Origin: Limnanthes douglasii subsp. nivea
Lineage: Eukaryota; Streptophyta; Magnoliopsida; Brassicales; Limnanthaceae
Reading direction: 5' to 3'
Assembly: GCA_036936605.1 (NCBI GenBank)
Contig: JAUPFV010000001.1
Span: 76,713,910-76,777,909 of the forward strand
DNA: 64,000 bases
Shown here: piece after piece, positions 57,030 to 64,000 of the stretch
Numbering within the stretch: position 1 is the stretch's first letter
Layout: every line of letters starts with the position of its first letter
Translations under genes and position numbers: made by a program
Notes under the pieces: model-generated
Databases searched by the model: none
What the model was told of the DNA's origin: nothing
Seen by the model: the letters and a program-made list of their open reading frames with translations, nothing else

Positions 57030-58734
57030 ATGCAGACTTCAAAGTTCCCTAGGAGTTCAGACATGCCGAATAGATTTTACTATCAGCCGACTCGAGAATC
57101 CTTTTCTCTAAATAATCCTTTAGAACCAAATTTTTGCAGTTTCGATTTGTCTTCGGATAAAAGAAGCCATGCCGTTTACAACTCCACATCCACGATCTCT
57201 TCTACATCAAACGGATCTTGCGTGACTGATGATGTGGATGACCTAAAGCACAAGCTTAAGGAATTAGAGACTCTAATGTTGGGACTGGATTCTGACTCAC
57301 AAGAGATAGACAGTTGGAGGGTAGTGACGGACGCGGTCTCAAGAAGAGATTTAAAACCAGTTCTTGTGGCGTGTGCGAAAGCCATATCAGATAATGACTT
57401 GGTAACGGCACAATGGGTGATGAATGAGTTAAGACAGATGGTGTCGGTTTCCGGTGAGCCGATTCAACGATTAGGTGCTTATATTTTAGAAGGGCTTGTG
57501 GCTCGGCTTGCCTCATCTGGTAGTTCGTTCTATAAATCTTTAAGGTGCAAAGAACCAGCCAGTACCGAGTTACTTTCTTATATGCACATTCTTTACGAGG
57601 TTTGCCCTTACTTTAAATTTGGGTACATGTCTGCAAACGGAGCCATTGCGGAAGCCATGAAGGATGAGAATAGAGTCCACATCATTGATTTCCAAATTGG
57701 TCAAGGGAGTCAGTGGATTTCCCTTATTCAAGCTTTTGCAGCTAGGCGAGGTGGGCCACCACATATACGTATAACCGGTGTCGATGATTCTACATCAGCT
57801 TATGCTCGTGGAGGAGGCTTGAGTATTGTCGGAAAAAGATTATCAAACCTCGCCAAGAAGTTTAAGGTATTGTTTGAGTTATGTAAATATTAGAATATCG
57901 GGTATCAAGACAATTTAGTTTAACAATTGTCTCGAATTACCCCATTTGGATTTCTTTTGGAGCAGAAAGTTTAAAATAAATCTAAATTACCTGCATAGAC
58001 TTTTTATACATAGTTCGCCTTTAATGTTATGTTTCCAGTTTCAATATAGTTTCTTCTTCTATAAGGCTTTAGTTCCTGTATAATTGTATATCTTATAACT
58101 CTATTGGGATGTAATAACATTTCAGGTGCCGTTTCAATTCCATCATGCTACAATGTCAGGCTCTGAGGTTCAACCCAAATCTCTTTTTGTCCAACCCGAC
58201 GAATCTCTAGCAGTCAATTTCGCTTTCATGCTACACCACATCCCAGACGAGAGTGTAAGCACTGAAAACCATAGAGACCAGCTCTTGAGGTCTGTCAAGA
58301 GCTTGTCTCCCAAAGTAGTGACCCTCGTCGAACAAGAATCCAACACAAACACAGCTCCTTTCTTTCCAAGGTTTTTAGAGACTTTAAATTATTACACGGC
58401 TATGTTTGAGTCGATTGATGTGACTCTCCCAAGAGAGCACAAAGAACGAATCAACGTCGAGCAACATTGCCTGGCTAGAGATGTCGTTAATATTATAGCA
58501 TGCGAAGGAGCAGAGAGAGTGGAACGACACGAACTTCTTGGTAAGTGGAAGTCACGTTTCACAATGGCGGGGTTTACATCGTACCCTTTAAGCTCTTCAG
58601 TAAATGCCACGATCAAAACGTTGTTGCGGAATTATAGCGACAAATATAGGCTCGAGGAGAAAAATGGAGCTTTGTATCTTGGTTGGATGAATCGGGACTT
58701 GGTCGCATCTTGCGCGTGGAAGTGTTTCTCTTAG
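57030..58734 (+). CDS. GRAS-family transcription regulator, PAT1 subfamily
   Basis: Two coding exons, 57030-57866 and 58126-58734, joined in phase 0 across a 259 bp GT-AG intron, give 481 residues, close to PAT1 (about 490). ATG 57030 is the first in the frame; the frame upstream is open but lacks ATG. Order: variable N-terminus with Ser/Asn runs; leucine heptad region I (about 109-165, LVACAKAISDNDL, QMVSVSGEPIQRLGAYILEG); VHIID motif at 216-220; leucine heptad II from about 264; PFYRE region (about 357-375, FFPRFLETLNYY); SAW region with RVERHELLGKW and LGWMNRDLVASCAW. The wording is that of PAT1/SCL21-type proteins, which act in the nucleus and cytoplasm in phytochrome and stress signalling. 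All key motifs are intact. The exact orthologue (PAT1, SCL21, SCL13) is not resolved. Confidence 0.93.
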
Positions 58735-58830
58735 GAGCCTTAGAGTTGTGTAGGTTTTTTCTGTTTTTTTCTTTTTGCTGCTTATTACTAAGAGGTTTGT
58801 AATAAACCTAATGGTCATTGGTTTGCTGAG
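58735..58830 (+). terminator. 3' UTR and poly(A) signal of the PAT1-like gene
   Basis: AATAAA at 58801-58806, 67 bp after the stop codon, in a T/G-rich 3' UTR. The cleavage site is not determined. Confidence 0.6.
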
Positions 58831-59640
58831 GCTACATACTTCGATGATATAAAGGGTTTGGTATAATCAAATATTTCCTTCTGTAGACTAAGACTATCTC
58901 CAACCAACATTTCATAGTCAATTTTAAAAAATACTCCAATATGGATGTTTTGTTATAAAGCTATGCTCCATGAGATAGTCTAATAGACGATCTAAACTAT
59001 AGTTAATAATTCTCTAAAAGAACTACTCCATTAGACTCTCAGTATTAAAGTTGAACTTAAAAGCTAACATTACTGCAAACACCAAACAATATATGATCTT
59101 CGCCATGATTACAAACATGTAAACATAATGAGTATGTACCGGAGAAACAAATTGTTTTAAACTGCAGTAATTAGTCCATTGACTAGAGTCTCTCGGCTCA
59201 AAAAAAATCTGGATTTAGTACGTTTGACTATCTATTTTGGTGATAGTGCATCGAATAAAAATCTTAGTCCCTGACTATAAAGGGCTCGTTTATTCTGAGA
59301 CTAACTTTATCAAAAATGGTTGATGGACTATTTGTTACAAAAAATAAATAGTTAACGCGCAGGACTAATTTTATCCGAACTGAACAACCATCGGACTTTT
59401 AAAAGTTCAGAGCTATCATTCACTAAAGTCGATAGTGCACGGTCGATTTACTGTTCAAAGGCTCAAAGCCTGCCAGAGTATAAATGTTTCTTTCCAAAAT
59501 GGTTGCAACATTGAAGAACAAGTTGATCTTAATTTAATAGTTTACAAATGAATCAGTATTAACAAATTGAAAGTACATTAGTTGTTACAAGGTCCAGCTT
59601 CCACTCTCTTCTAAATGAGATAAAAAAAACAAAAACATAA
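58831..59640. other. Intergenic DNA between convergent host genes
   Basis: No gene. CTATCTCCAACC at about 58889 and AGTCCATTGACTA / AGTCCCTGACTATAAAGGG at about 59173-59283 are phrases common in plant MITEs, but I found no paired ends or target duplications. The 3' UTR of the PMD gene presumably lies at the right edge. Confidence 0.45.
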
Positions 59641-59648
59641 GCAGCGCT

Positions 59649-62600
59649 TCACGTCGACCCTGGAATCTCAGTTGCCTCTTCAGTGATTACATTATCACTT
59701 TTTGAGTCAGTAATTTCCGAATCCTTAATCTGACCTTTATCGATATCATTTCTCAAGTCCTCGACTTGGTTGACTATATCATCATCATAATGCATGTCCT
59801 TTACATAATCCTCCGTTTGTGAGTCGTCCTTCACATGATTGGCTGTGATGTTATCTATAAAACCATCAGCCACCGAGTCCTTGATTTGGTCCGTGTCTGG
59901 ATTAGCAATGTCTGAGTCTTTATAGTCTTTTTTTATATCAAACTGCTCAGGCGACAAACAACCGGGCTCTATCGCCACGGTTACCATCAGGTTATCTTGA
60001 TGTTGAGACTTCTCAAACTCTGAAATCTTATTTTCATCACCTAACTGAGAATCATCGAAAAGCTGAGAATCATCAGAATCATCACGGAAATGCAGATTGT
60101 TACTGTTGGTGGTTGTGTGAAACATATGTAGTTGATCGACTTCGCCATCCGTTTGATGTAATTGTAACTGGTCGATTTCGAGGAGCGGCCCGAACTGAGA
60201 TTCGTCTTCACTAACCATATGATCGTCCAACAAATCGCTTCCTTTCCTTCTTTTTCCCGTGGTTTTCCTTCTTACTCTTTCTTTACCTCTACTCCTTTTC
60301 CCGAGTTCTATCACTGGAACTTCGGGTGCTATAGCCGGAACTCCGGCTTGATCACGGAGACAATCTTGTGCTATACTTCTCATCCTGGCAATTGACTCAA
60401 ACTGCAATGGATCCAACCCTTTTGTCGAAAAGGAATCTGCTAAGTATGAAATTTCACGTAAACCAGCAATCTGTAAAACACAAAAAGGTACAGCATCCGA
60501 ATTAGAATTTATAAAAGCTACAAGGGTTATTTAGTGCATATAGGTTTTTTGGCCTTTAGGGTTGTAAGCAAAGAAAATTGTTTGTTTGGTCTATAACTTT
60601 TTAGGCTTAAAAAGACTTTTTTAGCAAAATAAGATAAAAAGCTCAAAGAAATAAGCTTTCACTGCTTTTTTAAGTTATTGCCTTTTATTTCACCAGTTTC
60701 TTCTCTACTCATTATTTTCATCAAAAACTTGTTTCCATTCATTTCCAACCTGGGTTTTCGCCTCATGACGTCATTTATGAATGATTCTTATATACAATCA
60801 TTGTCTCACTTGCAACCAAACCATGATCGTGCAATGGATAAATGTTATGTTATAGAATGATAAGTAAATCAGCGGTTAAAACGGAAAGTAGATTCATAAA
60901 TTATAATCCAACGGTAGACGAGACCATGGTCGTGCTACATCATGTGAGACCGTGGTCACATCTTATAATTTATCTTCCTTTATCATGTAACAAACAAACT
61001 ACGGCATTTTCTAAAGCTTCACTATTTTAGTTGCTTACATTAAGTTATACTTTTTACCATATAAGTCCTGCACCAGACAACCCTAAAAAATCTGGAGTAA
61101 ATGAGAATAAATCATTACCGTTCTTTGAAACTCAGAGGATAGAGAAATTGGCCTCCCGACAACTCTGCGAGTAATGCTCAAGTACCACTGCATGTATTCA
61201 CTTTCTTCTATGCCTTCATCCATATCAACAATGCTATGTTGCCGGTCTGCCCATTCACTAAGCTCGGATTCCATCTTCCCGGATAAATCTACCCCACCAT
61301 CAACTCCACGACTCTTTCTTACCCATTGGGGCACCTGTTCCGGAATAGATTGCAGCATCCCATACTGTCTCAAACAGCGATCCGGAAGGTGTCTCTCCGC
61401 CTTGTCAAAACAAATCAACATTGTTTTTGATCTACCGATTATCAAACTGTTTTTTATTTCTTCTGGTATTACTGTGCTGTCCATGAATTTGTAAGGAAGC
61501 CACTCGACCTAATAATCATCGCAAAATGGCATGTAAATTATAGTTTGCCTAAACTGTAAGATTTTAAAACATGGAACTGAACAAGATGTATTGAGCATTT
61601 ACATCGGATGGTTTCAAGGAGTCTAGAGTTTTGCGATAGAAGACTACGTCACGGTTCGTGGTTGGACCACTTTGTTTTCCCTTCCACCGAAGTACAAACG
61701 GAAAATGATCATGAATTGGATCCCGATTTAGCTTTGGTCGACCAATGTTCAGGTGATAATAATTCCAACACTACACAAACGTTAAACTTCAATACCCAAG
61801 TTAACAACTGCCTTAAAATTTTATCACCCCTACTCACCAATGTAATACTTGAGGGACAAAAGATTTGTATAAGTATATATAATCATACTAGCTATTTCTG
61901 TAACAAGCTCCAAAAATAGCGTAACAAAAACTCTGGCAAATACCTGTAGTAATGTTAAACAGCCACAAATGGTGCTTTGAGATTTGACAGATGCATTCCC
62001 TAGCGCCCGATACAAGAATGCCAAAGCAGCTGCACCCCACGCATAGTTTCCGGCCTCATCAAAATTCTCAAACAACGGAAGGTACATAACCGGGACCTTA
62101 TTACCCGTAGTAGTAGAAAAAATCGTACTTCCCACCAAGTATAGCAAATAAGCACGCGTACGACACTCAATTTCTTCCATCTGCGCATCTTCAGGACAAT
62201 CCGAAAAGAACTCCTTCAACCAACTAAGCTTCACCATCCCACCGCTTGCATAGTTAGAGTCCGGTGCCTTTCCGAGAAACCTCTCGCAAACCGAGCTACA
62301 AGAGGTATAAGTAATCCCAATCACGGGTTTCCCATCAATCGCCAATCCAAGCAAGAGGGCAACGTCTTGAAGCGTCACCGTCATTTCTCCAACTGGGAAG
62401 TGAAACGTATTGGTTTCTCTCCTCCACCTCTCGACCAAAGCAGAAATAAGTGGGTTGTCTAAACTAATAGCAGGAATTTTTCTCAAGTACCCGAAACCAG
62501 CGTTTTCGACCAATTCAATCTGTTTTGGAGTAAGCTTCCATTCACCTAACTTAGAGGTGTGCTCGTGACATCTAAGCGCACCTCGCTCCTAATATTCAAC

Positions 62601-62773
62601 AACAATACTACAATCAAACTAACAAAACACACACACACAAAAAAAAAAAAAAAGTAATTAGTGTAGGTTTAGAACTGAACCTGGCCATCCCAGACAGCAG
62701 AGGAAACATGTTTCTCTTGATCGAAGAGAACAGAGTGATCAATAGGTCCAGGATTTGTCGTAGATGGATCCAT
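59649..62773 (-). CDS. Plant mobile domain (PMD) protein, PP7-long-form/MAIN-like
   Basis: Five coding exons, 62773-62681, 62588-61944, 61770-61603, 61508-61119 and 60470-59649, all with GT-AG junctions in phase 0, give 705 residues. The N-terminal half is the plant mobile domain: WKLTPKQIELVENAGFGYL, VERWRRETNTFHFPVGEMTV, TLQDVALLLGLAIDGKPV, YAWGAAALAFLYRALG, YYHLNIGRPKLNRDPIHDHF, then QYGMLQSIP. Arabidopsis relatives (MAIN, MAIL1, PP7-like) are nuclear proteins needed for genome stability and TE silencing; the phosphatase domain of PP7L-type fusions is absent here. The C-terminal exon has a basic nuclear-type patch (GKRSRGKERVRRKTTGKRRK) and a long acidic tail with irregular KDS/VKDD repeats. 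No stops or shifts, so probably functional. PMD genes also occur inside TEs, but five exons and intact reading favour a host gene. Confidence 0.9.
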
Positions 62774-63460
62774 TAACTAAATCCTCCTGCAAAACAAATA
62801 ATCTTATCAAATTCAAATAAATAAAACAACAAAAAAAAACTAATAATTGATTAAGTAACTTAAGACCCAATTTATTAATGCACATAGATTGAGCTCCCAT
62901 GCAGTTACCAAAATCATAACACAAACAAAAAGATAACTTTTTTAGCAATTATAAGTTTGAACAGCTAAGAAAAACCCAAAATTTGAATTTGAATTCGAAT
63001 TTGAGTTTGAGTTTGATCTAAATATACTCTTATCCAATTATTTATCATCAGGTTTCAATCCAACTCCTAGATTTGTAATTTAAACTGTTCTTTAATACCC
63101 ATATAGCAAATTGCACGATTAAAATTAACAACATTTTTGTTTCCAAATGCAAAGAGAAAAAATGGGTGAATCGGTACACAGCAACAAGAGAAAGATTAAA
63201 ATCGAAAACGACGACGGAGGGGAAAGAGAAGAAAGGAGAAAACCTTCAAAACGACGATGGAGGAAAAGAACGTTCGTTAATCCACCTAAGTGAAACGATA
63301 GGGTTTGAGTCTCTGAAACCTACAAACGAAATTCCTCAAAACGACAATGTGTGTGGGGCGTTTTGGTCATTTTTTTCATCCGTTTTATTCAATTTTAATA
63401 TATCTGGGCTTTTTGTATATGTGCGTGGGCAGTCTGGGAATGAAGCCCAAACATGTTTAT
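62774..63460 (-). promoter_or_regulatory. 5' UTR intron and promoter of the PMD gene
   Basis: Upstream of the ATG the - strand reads TTTGTTTTGCAG at 62798-62787, a good splice acceptor, so the 5' UTR probably contains an intron; a possible donor (GAAG/GTTTTC) is near 63243. CT-rich leader sequence lies at about 63330-63180. A telo-box (AAACCCTA, - strand, 63306-63299) and two TGGGCT site II-type elements (63405-63410 on the + strand; 63449-63444 on the - strand) form the promoter pattern known from growth-related plant genes bound by TCP factors. TSS and donor are inferred. Confidence 0.5.
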
Positions 63461-63469
63461 TTTTATAAC

Positions 63470-64000
63470 TAAATCCAAATTTTGAAGTTGGTCCAACTCG
63501 GATGAATTTGAAATTTAAAGTTAAACCACGTTTATCAAATTAAATTCGTATAATTTACCGAAGGTTTTTTTTTTCTAAATTTAACCAAAGCTTTTATTAA
63601 AGATATAAGCTTTATCACAAAGTTAGTTGAAAATTGAAAAAAATGGAGAGAGATTTGAGGGAATTGGAAGAACCTCGAACTAGGAGATTAGAGGACTAAA
63701 AGATTTGGTGGATTTTTTTTATAGGGGATAAGAGAAGAGTTATTTATATGAATGTAGGTTTTTTTTTAAACATAGAGGATTAGCCTAAGATCAATGGACA
63801 GATTCACCGCATTATCAATCGATATTTAAGTATATAAAATGCTCGAAAAAATGCAAGCAATTGGTTTCAGTATTTCAATCTGATGTTCTAACATAGACGA
63901 ATCCTCTTAGAGGAAAAAGACGATCTATCTTAGAAGACTCGGGTTAGGCTCAATTTAATTGCTAATTTTAAAAATAATACGAAACTAACTTGATTTCGAA
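63470..64000. other. Intergenic DNA at the right edge
   Basis: AT-rich, no open frame of note, no recognised repeat. Confidence 0.5.

Noticed and set aside
58880..59480. MITE-like phrases between the two host genes
   Set aside because: No terminal inverted repeats or target duplications could be paired by eye.
63166..63468. 100-codon + strand open frame at the right end
   Set aside because: It overlaps the probable 5' UTR and promoter of the PMD gene on the other strand, is purine-rich and has no recognisable domain.
1..64000. tRNA, rRNA or snoRNA genes
   Set aside because: I looked for tRNA-like TTCGANTC/cloverleaf patterns and conserved rRNA words and saw none; faint matches are not supportable without a covariance search.

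Overview
This window is nuclear DNA of a flowering plant, most likely a eudicot. It is AT-rich, carries several classes of plant transposable element nested close together, and has two intron-containing host genes at its right end. The host proteins belong to land-plant families: a PAT1-type GRAS regulator and a plant mobile domain (PMD) protein. I see no bacterial, organellar, rRNA or tRNA sequence, and the species cannot be named from the sequence.

Layout. 1-8409: 3' part of a Ty3/gypsy retrotransposon of the Tat type, pol on the + strand, ending in a 460 bp LTR. 8836-10200: an inverted-repeat (foldback-like) element filled with a minisatellite. 10343-15134: eroded TE genes, including a hAT transposase, plus a solo LTR with a 5 bp target duplication. 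15137-24956: a second, nearly full-length copy of the same Tat family in the opposite orientation. 24957-38070: AT-rich DNA holding a decayed Ty1/copia element, a gypsy integrase fossil and TA microsatellites. 38081-38490: a Mutator-type MITE with a 9 bp target duplication. 38905-47720: two LINEs, tail to tail, the second carrying a solo LTR in its ORF1. 49440-54300: a diverged repeat field interrupted by a truncated copia pol. 54440-56180: a second Mutator-like element full of a higher-order tandem repeat, ending about 80 bp before a PAT1-like GRAS gene (57030-58734, +). 59649-62773: a five-exon PMD gene on the - strand, convergent with the GRAS gene.

The most interesting feature is in the two Tat elements. 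Each carries, between integrase and 3' LTR, a long gene on the strand opposite to pol. Extra antisense ORFs in Tat elements are an established phenomenon. Here both copies also show a short GT-AG intron at the same codon and phase, a TATA box about 100 bp before the ATG and outside the LTR, and a common C-terminus. The gene is therefore an independent, spliced transcription unit moved by the element. Its product would join a putative gypsy-type transposon domain (N-terminal half) to basic patches, a long coiled coil and an acidic tail. In one copy it is interrupted by only one nonsense codon. Twin CCTTGG/CCAAGG hairpins lie between the convergent 3' ends of this gene and pol in both copies.

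Both copies also have a single in-frame UAG at the same protease/RT boundary position, in identical context (UAG CAA UUU), which raises the question of programmed readthrough or removal by splicing.

All TE coding regions here are damaged to some degree. The two host genes look intact and are the only ones I would expect to be functional.
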